DNA of 64,000 nt from the NCBI GenBank assembly GCA_032622095.1, contig CP136067.1, positions 82,174,705 through 82,238,704 of the forward strand. Reading direction: 5' to 3'. The notes below the pieces were generated by a model. The model was not told the origin of the DNA. It saw only the letters and a program-made list of their open reading frames with translations, and searched no databases. Source of the stretch: Siphonodentalium dalli (Eukaryota > Mollusca > Scaphopoda > Gadilida > Siphonodentaliidae). The position numbers were made by a program, and so were the translations under genes. Below, piece after piece: positions 30,583-41,888 of the stretch. Each line of letters opens with the position of its first letter. Position 1 is the first letter of the stretch.

Positions 30583-32631
30583 TCAAGAGGGTGAAGGTGT
30601 TGTTTCGACTTCCATACATGGTTCTGTCATCTCTCTCCTTGCAGTGTCCACGGCGCTGCTAAGGTCATAAAAAGCGTGATGCCGTGGCAGTAGATTAAAA
30701 TGTCCTGAAATAAGAAGAGTTTTTACGAATGTCCGTGAACATCGGGCATATAAAAGCTTCATTCCTATTCTTCGGTAGTCTTTGACAACGTGATCTAGAA
30801 CTTCCACGCCGGTGAGATCGACGTAGTTGAAGGCGGAGCAGTCAAGGATGACACATTTAACATCAAGAAAACGCGATCGCAACTGATTACCACGTGATGA
30901 GTCTTCTACCCAATGAGATGGATTGATACAACCCTCGTAGAATCGTGACTTGAATCGCTCGGCGGTTGCGAAATAAAGCGGGGAATCAAATTTGAATATG
31001 AGCGTGCCTGGAACAAGTCGGAATAAGGATTGTGTTGATTGGTCTATGACAACCACTCCTTTCTCTGATTCGTCAAGAATGTAGCCTTTCGAAAGCTGAT
31101 TTTGTGCGACGATCGTAAATATTGAAATTAGAATTCCACCAGCTAGTCCAATTTCCAGACCCACCCCAACCGACAGAGCGCAGGTAGAAACCCATATAAG
31201 AAAGTCGTACTTATTTATCTGCCACAGTATCTTGAGCTGACCGAATTGCATGAGAAGCCCTTTCATGCTGGCCACAACCATGGCTGCTAAAACACACACT
31301 GGCAGTGACTCGAACCAAGGTCCTATCGCCAACAAAATGAGCAAAAGAACTACTGCATTCGCTGCCCCGTTTAGTGTCGTTTTGGACCCCATGGAATCAA
31401 GAATCATTGTCCTCGGCGGTCCTGTTGCAGACGGAAAGCACGAAAAGAAAGAAGAAATGATGTTGCACAATCCATAAGATAGGAGTTCTTGGTTGTCGTT
31501 TATATAGTACCCGTTTCGCTTGGCGCAGAGTTTAGCTAACGATATTGTTATGGCGAAAGAAAGTATGGCTATAATGAACGAATCAACAATGTATGTTTCC
31601 ACGTTTTCGAACGACGGGACAGATGGTGTCGGCATCCCTGTCGGAATATTTCCAGCTACCTCCATGTTGAAAATATCGTTGAAGTTTGCCAAGTATGAAA
31701 TGATTGTTCCAAAAACTATAACAAGCAAGTCAATCGGGACCGGGAACGGGAGTCTATCCTTATATCGTTCATTTATAAAAGTCTTCACGAAAAATATCGA
31801 AAACAGCGTTATTATAGACGCTAAAAGAGCAGGGGTGTTGGTAGTTTCGATCTTGCTTATCAAATCTATGTACTTTTTGACTATTTTCCCGACTCCTTGA
31901 AACGCCGTTGTCTTTATTCCCAACATTTTGTCGATCTGACTCGTGACGACGTGTATACCAGCGGCAGTCGTAAATCCGCCAATAAAACTCGTTGCCATGT
32001 AAGTGGTCACGAAACCAAGACGGAGGAACGCCATTCCGAGAAGGAAGGTTCCAGAGATAATGCTAGCCATGGACGCCAGAGCTGCTCGTTGGTCGAGTTC
32101 GGCTTGACTTAGAACGTCAGGTGATGTAATATTCATCATATTTTCTTGATTACCAACTCCGAACTCTTTGTTGATGATTTCTGACGTTAATATTGTTAGA
32201 ACAGCGTTCGTTCCATAAGACACATGTGGTGATGTCCCAAATACCATGTAGAGCAAGGCTGGAAAAAATGTTGTATATAAACCGTATATTGGAGTTAGTC
32301 CAACAAGCATGCCGAAGCCCAGACCTTGCGGAAACTGTAAAAATGAAGCCGACAATCCCGCAACCAGGTCGTTCAGCAAATTTTCCTTTATGTTGTATTT
32401 CCGTATGACGTCTACAATAGGAAAAATGTATTTTACTGAGTTCCACGCCCTAGTGCTGTCACATCTGACACACGACTGCAGTCGTTTATGTAGCGGGATG
32501 TGAGCATCGACATACAAATCGTCTATGGTGCTCTGAACTCTTCCTCTTTTTAATTCTATATCATCAATTTCCACAGCTTCGTCTGTCATAGACGTCGTGT
32601 CTTCTGGTTCAGTTTCTTGTTCAGTATCCAT
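30583..32631 (-). CDS. SLC26/SulP family anion transporter, single exon
   Basis: A complete 682-residue plasma-membrane anion exchanger or channel of the SLC26 family. The family signature is QFPQGLGFGMLVGLTPIYGL (about 99-118) followed by YTTFFPALLYMVFGTSPHVS. The sequon NIT at 167 lies in the TM3-TM4 loop, where SLC26 proteins are glycosylated. GPPRTMILDSMG (404-415) places Arg407 where prestin has the Arg of its central anion site. GxxFESLP (437-444) follows. A C-terminal STAS domain runs from 536 to 662, with VILDCSAFNYVDLTGVEVLD. The length is close to the shorter SLC26 proteins. GCCATGG gives a good start context. There is no intron in the 2 kb, unlike BORA nearby. The substrate and the vertebrate orthologue cannot be told from this. 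Confidence 0.93.
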   Translation of the reverse strand: MDTEQETEPEDTTSMTDEAVEIDDIELKRGRVQSTIDDLYVDAHIPLHKRLQSCVRCDSTRAWNSVKYIFPIVDVIRKYNIKENLLNDLVAGLSASFLQFPQGLGFGMLVGLTPIYGLYTTFFPALLYMVFGTSPHVSYGTNAVLTILTSEIINKEFGVGNQENMMNITSPDVLSQAELDQRAALASMASIISGTFLLGMAFLRLGFVTTYMATSFIGGFTTAAGIHVVTSQIDKMLGIKTTAFQGVGKIVKKYIDLISKIETTNTPALLASIITLFSIFFVKTFINERYKDRLPFPVPIDLLVIVFGTIISYLANFNDIFNMEVAGNIPTGMPTPSVPSFENVETYIVDSFIIAILSFAITISLAKLCAKRNGYYINDNQELLSYGLCNIISSFFSCFPSATGPPRTMILDSMGSKTTLNGAANAVVLLLILLAIGPWFESLPVCVLAAMVVASMKGLLMQFGQLKILWQINKYDFLIWVSTCALSVGVGLEIGLAGGILISIFTIVAQNQLSKGYILDESEKGVVVIDQSTQSLFRLVPGTLIFKFDSPLYFATAERFKSRFYEGCINPSHWVEDSSRGNQLRSRFLDVKCVILDCSAFNYVDLTGVEVLDHVVKDYRRIGMKLLYARCSRTFVKTLLISGHFNLLPRHHAFYDLSSAVDTARREMTEPCMEVETTPSPS

Positions 32632-33654
32632 GGCTGACCTGTCGTTTCAGAACCGGAGGTTCGCCTCCCTCACTCGTTTTTCAAAACTACATATAGCTTT
32701 GTTCTAACTAGATCTTCTTTTCTGTGCCACCGTCTGCAGAAAAAGGTACATAATGTTGGTATGCCATAACGATATAGTGAACAATAAGAAAAACCGACCC
32801 ATACATTTTTGGGTCATAATGGGTAGGGCACAATACCAGGAACCTTAATGTAAACTTATTACAAATGGCCGTATGTAGGATGAATATTTAATTTGATTAT
32901 TTTAATAACTATTATTCATTAACGGGGACCTCGGTCAAAGATACCCCCATCCGATTCAATAAAATTCCACTAAACCAATTTATCGTTTACACAATGAATG
33001 AAACATGCAAATAAACGTCATTCGCAGCAGACAGGCACAACTTAAACATGCAAATAACAGGTCGTAGACGTCACCCGAAACGAGATGGATTTTTGTGACG
33101 TCGGTGAAGGTGAACCACACACCAAATAGCAAATATTCCTTTGAAGACTAATTGCTCAAGTTATAATTTAGACAATACAAATATAAGATTTCTAAGTCGA
33201 AAAAAGAGCAAAAATCCATCAATCACCAGACGGTGTCCATGCAACATCGAAATTGGCCTGCGTTTTCTCAAATGAGAACCACGTACCAAACATCAATAAA
33301 TAATGTTGAAAATTGCTCAAGTTATAATCCTGATATGACAAACCCCAAAACTGTACTTTCTGAGTCAAAACAGTAGCATAACCCCGTCATAATTGATCGG
33401 ACCGTGACCAAAATCGAACTTGACCTCAATGATGTGATGGTTATTCTTCTTACCAAATTTAGTTTCGATCGGAACACTTTGAACTGGGGATAACGTCCGG
33501 ACACCTGTTTCTTGTCCAGAAGCAAAAGACCAATTTTAGGGGTAAGTAAAAGTTATCTGTTTAAGTTTTTTTCTCCGCTGTTTGTGATTCTGGATTATAC
33601 CTGTTTCAATTTCTGGGTGGGTGGGGAGTTCACATCCTTGAGCATTTCCAACAA
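32632..33654. other. SLC26 upstream region
   Basis: Promoter or 5' UTR sequence is expected here, but no clear TATA box or upstream exon was found. ACAG|GTCAGCCATGG on the minus strand could be an acceptor just before the start. AATTGCTCAAGTTATAAT occurs at 33149 and 33313, marking a diverged 164-bp tandem unit. Confidence 0.4.
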
Positions 33655-34530
33655 TCCAAGATGTCGTCCAACATGACCGACGTGTTACAGCATATGAACT
33701 AAGTTAGTCTAATCCGTTTTGTTCGAGAGAATATAATTTAAAATGTATACAAATGTATACCTCATTGGAATACTATTACATTGTACTACATTTTACAGGA
33801 AATGGTGATAGCAAGATGGCTGCCAATATGGGGACCTGAATTGAAAAAAAAATACACATTTTCACTCATATCTACTATATCCATTTCTACTGTGTATTTT
33901 AATGTATCTAATGCAGATTAGCCACCTACACGAGTCTACACATATATATCAGTCTCGACATATAAGCGCCTGCGGTGAAACATGGAATGTTATATACATC
34001 TGCCGCCATTTTGACTGTCATCATAAACAAAAGTAACCATTTTAGGCCCTAATAAGATCGCGTTTTATAGGCAATTTTCCCTCGCTTAACTCTTTCAGAT
34101 TTGTCAGACTTTCACATTAATATATATAGCCAGGAACTATTTTTGTTTTATTTTTGTGAAATGTCATAACACGTTCTTTATGGTAAAATGTTTTAACGAC
34201 CAGAAGTAGCTGAAACCAAAAGGAACAACACATAGCACTGCGCAAATACCATAGGATGTGAATAATAAGAAAGCAGGGCAAAAGTTGCCACCTGTTCAAA
34301 ACAATAGAACCGGATACAGGAGATATGAGTGAAAACTATCCTATTTTTCCCATTCCGGTCGCCATTTTTAATGGAGCACCAATTGTGTTATAAACGGTAG
34401 TATAATGTAATATAGCATCCGCATATAATATAAACATTTGTATACGTTTAGTAAAATATGTTTTCCAACAAAACAGATTAAACTGACATAGTTCATATTC
34501 TATACTACGGCGGCCATTTTGGACGCCATG
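33655..34530. mobile_element. Inverted-repeat element with ATGGCGTCCAA ends
   Basis: The left arm 33655-33890 and the inverse of 34310-34530 share GTCCAACATGACCG / GTCCAAAATGGCCGCC, ATATGAACTA.GT.AGT.TAAT, CTGTTTTGTT, GTATACAAATG, TTACATT.TACTAC, ATGGCTGCC and AGATATGAGTGAAAA. The right arm ends at 34530, exactly where the LINE tail begins. The interior has no gene. Confidence 0.65.
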
Positions 34531-34866
34531 TCTTCTTCTTCTTCTTTGTTGTAATTTCCCTCGCTGATTTGTCGAGGCACCGAGTCTTAGATGTAAGTCC
34601 GTGAAGTCCTATACAATGTCAATAATCATCAATAAGAAATCATCAATAGAATCATCAGTAGAACACATTCACACGCTTTAATGTTAGTATGATTAGTTTA
34701 TGCATTAGGCATTAGTTCATTTCAAGACAATCGCCGCAATCGCATATAAGCTTAACACAAAAACACATTGTTTGTTTGTTTGTTTTAATCATAGATATTT
34801 AATTTGTGCTGTTTACTTATTGAAAGTACATGTATATATTTTAATGTGTGTGGGAGGACCCAGGCT

Positions 34867-37682
34867 CTAGCATGAGGATGCCTTTAGTACGTTCGTTCTC
34901 TTGAGGTGGATCTTCTCCAGGAATTGTCTGCTGATGAGCTCGATCTTCTCCAGTTCTTGGATGATTGGTGTGTAGATCTGTTTGATGTCTGCATGCGTTA
35001 CGTTTAGGATGAGTTTTGTGAATGTATGTGGATCTTCGAGTGATATGGAGTCTTTCATTGTGTTGATTATAGAGTAGAGGATCTCTTTGGCCTGGTATCT
35101 TATGTGCTCGTAGGTGGGGCATTCAGCGATGAAGTGTTGTCTCGTTTCAGGTGCAGTATTGCAGAGTTTGCATGTTGGGTTAATGTTGTGCTGGTTGAAG
35201 ATGGCCTTGTTCGTCTGTAGTGTGTATGTCCCTGTCAGCAGTCTGGCTTTTATTTCAGCTCGGCTGGCGTCCTGTAGATTTGGTCTCACCGTGTTGTATA
35301 CGTGGTGTGTCGTCTTGATGTTTACCGAGTGGGGGTTCAGATATTTGAGACTGGATTTTGTCTGTATCTCTTGCCCCCAGCCCTCCTCTACCGTACATGC
35401 TATCTTTGAGTTGAGGTCTTTCTTCCACTGTTCTTTTGGTGGGGGGTTGTTCAGCAGATGGTATGCCGATGGTAGCCCATATATGTTCAAGATGTGGCGT
35501 ATATCGGAGTACCAGCTATCGTCGTTAATGTTTCGGACCGCCAGTTGTCGTATCGCTATATCTCTCTCGGTACTGTCTTGGTGGCTTATGATGCGGTGGA
35601 ATAGATTGAGGGCATTTCGATGGATGACTGTTGTGATTGGAATGATTCCCATGAGGGACAGCACTGCCACCGATGCTGTTCTGGTTGGGACGTGCTGCAT
35701 CTGACGAAGCATTCTGATTTGTTGTGACTCAAGTTTTTCTATTTGCGTGGTATTGATATGAAGCACTTCCAGTCCGTATGTAACTCTCGGGATGACGTAG
35801 AGCGACCAGAATTGGGCTTTCAGATGTTGTGTGACGCCGGTTTTCCCGTGTAGGCCTGCTCCCATGAGTGAGTAGGCACATCTTCTGCAGGACTTTATCT
35901 TCGTGTCGACGTCTACGGAGTTGTCATGGTTCCTGTCGATGCCGAGATGTTTTACGACTGGAGGTGAGTTGATAGTGTTGTTGAATAGGGAGAGTGGATG
36001 TTGTGGTTCTGCTTTCTTCTGAAGGTATTTGATGACCGCACTCTTTTCCGGGTTAATCCCATACCGTTCTGAACTGGAGTAGGTTTCTACCCTAGTTAGC
36101 ATTCGTTGCATGTCTGCGGAGTTGTGAGCCAGGAGAGCGATGTCGTCTGCATATGTAATGTGTGGGATTTGTATGGTTCCGATTGTTGCTCCGGTGTATT
36201 TGTCTTCTAGGTCCAATAGTAGAGGGTTGTTGAAGTGTTTATAATGTAACGAGGAGAGCACCTCACCTTGCCGGACACCCTGTTGTATCTTGAAGAAGCC
36301 CGACAGCAGCCCGTTCCATTTGACCTTCGACGTGGCACCATCGTAAAGATTTTGTATGAGTGTCCACTCCTTTCCTCTAACGCCGTCATGGAAGAGTTTG
36401 CTTAGTAGGAGGTTGTGGTCGACTACATCAAACGCTTTTTGAGCATCTAGAGTGGTGAGAATAAGGTTTTACTTCTTTATTTTAGCTTCCTTGATGGTTT
36501 CAGTGACAATGAGCGCTGCGTTGAGTGATGACCTGCCTTTGGTGAAGCCAGTTTGGAGTTCTGATTGTTTTCTTTCAAATACTGGGGCATGCCGCTTGCT
36601 TAGGACATGCTCCAGGGTCTTCAGTAAGGTTGTTGTGACTGTGATACCTCTATAATTTGATGGGTTGTGAACATCGTTCTTTTTATGGACTGGTGTGATG
36701 AATCCTTCTTTCAGTATCTGTGGGATAGATCCATCACGTAGGAAACTATTCAGCAGGTCCGTCAAATACGGGGTGATGATGTTTTTCGCCATCTTCAGGT
36801 GTTCAGCTGTCAGTCCCATCACATCAGCAGCCTTGTTGTTGTTGAGACTCGCGATTGCAGCAGTGACTTCATCGGGAGTTATCACTTCGTACCGCTGCTC
36901 GGTTGAGCATAATTGTTCGATGAAGGGCAGGTCCATTTCGATACGTGTCTTGTGCGCTGTATCAAAGTTCGGATTGTCCGAAGGAGTTGCTAGCCCAGCA
37001 AATTGCTTCTTCCAGCCATCCAGGATGTCCTCGGTAGTTGATAGGGTGCTGTTGTCCACTACGAGTTCGGTGATAGGTTCGGTTGAAGTCTTCCTTTGCA
37101 TGCTGACTAGACGATGGAATGATTTTGGGTCTCCAGACGCCGACATGATTTCCTCGAGACATTCGCGTCGTCGTTTCGCTGCCTCTTGCCGGAACAATTT
37201 GCTTAATCGTTTCTTCTTCTTCCTCATTTCGATGAGCTTCTTTCCAGGTCCACAGTGCTTTTCTGTTGTTATCCACAGCATGCTTAATTTCTGCGCTCCA
37301 TGGCTTCCGTTGCTTTGGTTTCACAACAATCTCATGTTTGTAACTGGGGATGCTTGCACTGGTCGCTTTCTGTAACGTGGCGGTTAGGTGATGGATTTGA
37401 AATAATGTATCCGCTTCGGTTGTGGGTGAAGTTGGAGGTGGAAGTAGGTTGTCTTTGATGGTTGTGATGTAGAGTTGTTTGTCGCATTGGTTCCATTTTG
37501 GTTTTGGGTGGATGACGATGCGTTGTTTTTTCTCTGTGGTAGATATCGCGAGTGACGACAATACTGGTGTATGATCGGATGTGTTCGTTTCGTGTTCGTC
37601 TTCTGCTTCTATTCGGGTGGTGTGCTTCGCTGCAATGTTGTTGAACAGTATGTAATCAATCTCTGACGTGTCCTTATGGTTC
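34867..37682 (-). pseudogene. LINE ORF2 (endonuclease remnant and reverse transcriptase), disabled
   Basis: From 37680 downward the frame reads HKDTSEIDYILFNN and TNTSDHTPVLSSLAIS, the last part of an APE endonuclease; its first part is absent. A linker follows with a +/-1 shift in a GAAGAAGAAG tract near 37205-37235. The RT domain shows GFITPVHKKND, NYRGITV and LQTGFTKGRSS, then an in-frame TAA at 36469-36471. After it come TLDAQKAFDVVDHNLLLSK, GVRQGEVLSS and the catalytic TYADDIALLA (YADD at 36142-36153). The end has CKLCNTAPETRQHFIAECP, a CCHC-like knuckle. Three separate lesions mean it is not autonomous. Confidence 0.87.
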
Positions 37683-39812
37683 TTATAGTGAGTGGTTTGC
37701 TATCCCCAGTGTTGTTTTGGCCCGGCCTTGCCCTAAAAAAGACTGGTCAGTGGTCTGAGCGGATGTCACGTTGGTGATGTTTTGGGAGATCGGAAGGCTG
37801 TCTTGTCGCTCGTCGTTGAAGGCAACTTTTTTCGGGGTTGAATGTCTCTGGTGGTTGGGTGGTACATTGGGTCGTCGTATAGGTGGTGGGCCTGGTGGCT
37901 TGTTGCTTGTTATGTGTTTCGTCCGTTGATTTTGTTTAGGTGGCGCTTTATACTTCGGTTGCGAAGTCAGTGGTGGTTGTCTCGATCGTGGTATCGGTTG
38001 GTAGAAGGTTTGATGAGTTGGATGTATATTCGGATATGTGTTTTGTTGTGCCGGGTGTTGTGGCTGATGGAAGTTCACTTGATCGGTGATGAATGTGCCG
38101 GGCGTCCATCTTGTATCTGGTTGTGGGGGATCTTGTAGGTTGTTCCATATTGGTGGTGGAGGATGTTGGGTGTACGAAGTTGCCGGTGCAGCATATGGTT
38201 GTTGAGTTGTTGGGAAGTTAGGCGTCATTGTCTGTTGTGGCGTAGTTAACGGTTGACGTGGTATTTGCATGATATTTTGGCTCATTTGCATTTCCAGCAT
38301 GCTTAGTCGAGTTCTTAGCTGGTCCATCTCGAGCCGTTGCATGTGCTGTTGTATGTCTTGGATGTAAGATGATGTCCGCTGTACGTTATGATTGTAGTGA
38401 CCGCTATCGGGTGCTGTTGTGTATGTGGCTTGCACCCTTAGGATTCGGTTAGAATCTTCTAGGTCTTTCACCTTCGTTTCTAGGCCAATGATTACTGACT
38501 GTGCTAATCGTAGTTGTAGGGGTGTCTGGTTGTCGTCTTCTTTTTCATTTCGTTTAGATTTTGTTTTGATTGGCTTCTCTTTCTTCTGTTTGGTTAGAAT
38601 GTCAGGTGGTGCTGAGTTATCGTCATTAGGTTTGTCTTGTGAACTGGGTTCTGTTTGTTGTGGTGGCTCAGTGATCTCATCACGGTTTATATTCTGTAGT
38701 GCGGTGTTTGCCTCGGTATGTGAGGGTCGTGTTGTTGTACTTTTCAGTTCTGTATTATCTTCATCTGGGAGTGTAGGATGTTCTGTTTGTTGTGGTGGCT
38801 CAGTGATTTCTTTACGATTTATATTCTGCAGTGCGGTGTCTGATTCGGTATTCGAGGGCCGCGTTGTACTTTTCAGCTCTGTAAGGTCTTCATCTGTGAC
38901 ATCTGTGAGTGTAAGATGTCTGCACGAGAGGCAGCTGTACGGGGTGTCGTCATCTTGATAGAACTGCTCCATGGTCCTGTCGATGTTTTCGCATGTGTAG
39001 TGGTACCAGTGTGTGCAGGCCCCACACTGGATACCGTCGTCCACTTCTTCCTCGCAGTGCGGGCATGTAGTGTATTCGTCTTCTTCGGTCGGCTCAGACA
39101 TGGGAGTGGTGTCTAGTATGGTACCATTTTGTGCACATACCATGGTGGTGCTGGTGTTCGGTTGGGCGACACTCTTCTCAATGCAGTGGTCGATCAGAGT
39201 AGCAATATGTCGATCTAATTGTTTCATGTCCGGATGGGTTTTGACTCTGTCCACTATTTCTGGGAGGATGTCGTCATGGAATAAGGAGGTATTTCGTCCA
39301 TTTATTAGTATCGAGCATGTGGTGTTGTACATGTTGATAGTAAATTTCTCCTTTGTTCCTGCACTGCCGCTAGCCAGGATGTTTTTTGCTGTGATGATGG
39401 TTTCAGGGGTGGATCCTCTTCTATCCAGGACGGTGCGTTGTTCCGCGCTGGAAAAACTTGACTGTATTTCAGTTTTGAGGATGTTATAACAGCCAGCACT
39501 GCATTCGATTTTCAGTTGTTTCCCATGGTCCTTCGGAATTATGTTTATAAATGGCATCTCACATGCCTGTCGTACCTTGGATAGGGCCTTATGTTGGTTC
39601 AGCTCGTAGTCCCTCACCTCATGAGATGTAGTAGGTACTCCTGAGCTGCTTGATGCCGCCGCGGAGCGTCGCGTCTGGATGGTGGCAACTGTTCTTGCTG
39701 GTCCATCTCGAGTGATAGTTGTGCTGGTGGTGGGTACCCTGAACCTGTTCTTCAGTGCGTTCGCCATGGATATTGATTTGAGCCTGGGGGACCCTGGTAT
39801 TGGCATATACAT
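37683..39812 (-). CDS. LINE ORF1 protein with PHD finger, intact
   Basis: 709 residues, open throughout. The real start may be Met16 (MANALKNRF). The PHD-type C4HC3 finger is C250, C253, C263, C266, H271, C274, C294, C297. An acidic, Thr-rich internal duplication (about 312-344 and 355-388, both with ALQNINR and EITEPPQQTE) is followed by a Lys-rich patch. A short coiled coil (about 440-465, VIIGLETKVKDLEDSNRIL) and a long Pro/Gln-rich tail complete it. ORF1 proteins of such LINEs bind the element RNA and form particles. It ends directly at the deletion that removed most of the endonuclease. Confidence 0.85.
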   Translation of the reverse strand: MYMPIPGSPRLKSISMANALKNRFRVPTTSTTITRDGPARTVATIQTRRSAAASSSSGVPTTSHEVRDYELNQHKALSKVRQACEMPFINIIPKDHGKQLKIECSAGCYNILKTEIQSSFSSAEQRTVLDRRGSTPETIITAKNILASGSAGTKEKFTINMYNTTCSILINGRNTSLFHDDILPEIVDRVKTHPDMKQLDRHIATLIDHCIEKSVAQPNTSTTMVCAQNGTILDTTPMSEPTEEDEYTTCPHCEEEVDDGIQCGACTHWYHYTCENIDRTMEQFYQDDDTPYSCLSCRHLTLTDVTDEDLTELKSTTRPSNTESDTALQNINRKEITEPPQQTEHPTLPDEDNTELKSTTTRPSHTEANTALQNINRDEITEPPQQTEPSSQDKPNDDNSAPPDILTKQKKEKPIKTKSKRNEKEDDNQTPLQLRLAQSVIIGLETKVKDLEDSNRILRVQATYTTAPDSGHYNHNVQRTSSYIQDIQQHMQRLEMDQLRTRLSMLEMQMSQNIMQIPRQPLTTPQQTMTPNFPTTQQPYAAPATSYTQHPPPPIWNNLQDPPQPDTRWTPGTFITDQVNFHQPQHPAQQNTYPNIHPTHQTFYQPIPRSRQPPLTSQPKYKAPPKQNQRTKHITSNKPPGPPPIRRPNVPPNHQRHSTPKKVAFNDERQDSLPISQNITNVTSAQTTDQSFLGQGRAKTTLGIANHSL

Positions 39813-39830
39813 ATAGTACTAACAAATCGT

Positions 39831-40773
39831 TGGGTGTAAGTTACAGCTAGAATCGGAATATCTATTGTCTTGGATATCTACTGAGTCAGCTCAAATGTTC
39901 ATCAACGAGTACTAGTGTTAGTAGGTGTTAGTATCGACTAGTATCGGAATTTAGACTCAATAGTACTGGCTATAAGAAGTTCATTGTTAGCACTAGTTAA
40001 TAAACACAAATATCAGAATGAAATTTTAGAATTTGTGTGGTGAATCTGTTGCCTTATTTCGTAATTATCATGGCTTATCAGATTATGAAGTTAAATTGAA
40101 ATTGTTCGGTTCAACTTCTACTAGGCTAGTCTGGATGTGATCAATCATTCAATGTCAAGATATACTACCAATTTGTGAACAAATTAAGGTTCAAATTTAG
40201 CAGCAAGAGCCAGATTTTAAATCAAATTGCAACGGGAACACGGTACTCCTTCAAGAATGGTCTTCGTTGTCACGGGTCTTCTTCCTTCCGGGAGAATGTC
40301 CACAACGAAATTTCGGATTCCGGACGAGCAAGACGGAGTAGGATTTTCGAATTAACGGAAAATGTTTTTCTCGGTTCTTGGTCCAAAGTTCCTCGAAATA
40401 AGAAAACAACGATTCAAACGATTCTAGAATGTGTTTCCAGCGTGTTGCCAAACTTTTTTGATGGTTAGATGATCAATTTGCATAGTTATAGTGAATTATT
40501 GTTGAATTTTCCAGGAGCATATAAAGATTCCGTGTTTCCGTTACGGCCGTTACGTCATCACCCATTACGTCAATGTTCATGATGTTGGATTTTAGGAAAT
40601 TGAGAACTCCACACCCACCTACAAATTGATGCACACACCACCCAGAATCACATTCGGTAGAGGAAAAACCATTTTAGCAGAGAATTTTCATTTCAGCCCT
40701 GTTGCTCCCGGACTCATACTGTACTACCCGAGACAAAATATCGAGTAGAGTGTTTAGCCATTTTGACTTTATC
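39831..40773. other. Unassigned sequence, possible LINE 5' UTR then intergenic
   Basis: A 97-residue plus-strand ORF at 40175-40468 has richer composition than its surroundings but no recognisable domain. The rest shows nothing I can name. Confidence 0.35.
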
Positions 40774-41888
40774 TACACTGCAAAAAATAATTTCCTATAA
40801 ACGTGTTTAATTAAAAAAACCTTAGAGACACACTTATAAGACATGTGGTCTGTTTTAGTAAAAACACACGTGTTTTATAATTAAAGCACCAGTGTTTATA
40901 TAAAAACATGTCACAGTGTTTTATAATAAGCACTCCATCCAATTATGAATAAACATCAGTGTTTATATAAAAACACGTCATAGTGTTTTAAAACCAACAC
41001 TCTATCCGTGTATGAATAAACACTAGTGTTTATATTAAATTGTAATACGACCCTGCCTAACTATGCTTAAAAGCCATGTCCTGATTGGCCAGTGGCCCGA
41101 GTTACCATGGCTATCTCGTTCCAGTTTTGTGGTACAATTCTACTTTTTCCAATTGTACCACGAAAAAAATCGGTTTATTCAGGTAGCCGCACGCGACTTT
41201 TCCCGTCTTTTCTAACTCCGCGCAAACGGGGCATCAACGGAGTACACCCGCACCCGTAACTCTTTGAGTTAATTTGCTACATCTTGACAATCTTGCGAAT
41301 TTTCTAGCGATTTTTCGCTTGAAACCAGTTTGGTTGCCAATGAATATGGTCCAAATGATGTTATTATATACTGATATATGTTACGACCAAAGAAAGTTAC
41401 TTAATAAGTATATTAAATGACAAAATAAATCCATGGGGCCGGGCTGTGCATTCGTCGATTCGAATCTCGATCATATTCGATATTTCGGAATCAAGTTGAA
41501 AATGAAAGCGCTTGTTCACCAGTACAGAAGGGGAATAAGATTAGTTTAGTAAACTAGATCATTTAGATCGCTTTGTGTAAGGAAAATGGTTCATAGTCGA
41601 TGATAATATTCATGTTGTCCCAACAACGTTCAACACAGAAATGACAGCAATCGTATTTCCTGTACAATTTAAATGAAAGACACGGGCGCCGCTGAAAACA
41701 CATCGTTTTTTAGCCAATCACAACGATTATTCACGCAAACAAATTACTGGAGTACTCCATGCACAGAATCTAGTACGCCCGATACGAATTACACCACGAA
41801 ATGTTTTCTCACCTAAGACCGAAAAAGCGCAGTATTTCGTTGACTATTCAGTCGAATTGTGACCATAAACTTTCAGTCGTATTACAAA

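Larger units (their letters stand above)
34531..39830 (-). mobile_element. Non-LTR retrotransposon (LINE), nearly full length, minus strand
   Basis: In element order it has an ORF1 with PHD finger (39812-37683), the end of an APE-type endonuclease, a reverse transcriptase and a CCHC-like end (to 34867), a 3' UTR of about 320 bp and a (GAA)n tail (34531-34546 as TTC). ORF1 with a zinc finger plus APE-RT resembles the CR1/L2/Rex1 group, but I cannot assign a clade. ORF2 is defective. No target-site duplication was found. The 5' limit is approximate. Confidence 0.88.

Noticed and set aside
40175-40468. 97-residue ORF with higher GC than its surroundings
   Set aside because: No recognisable domain and the opposite strand is open too; left as unassigned.
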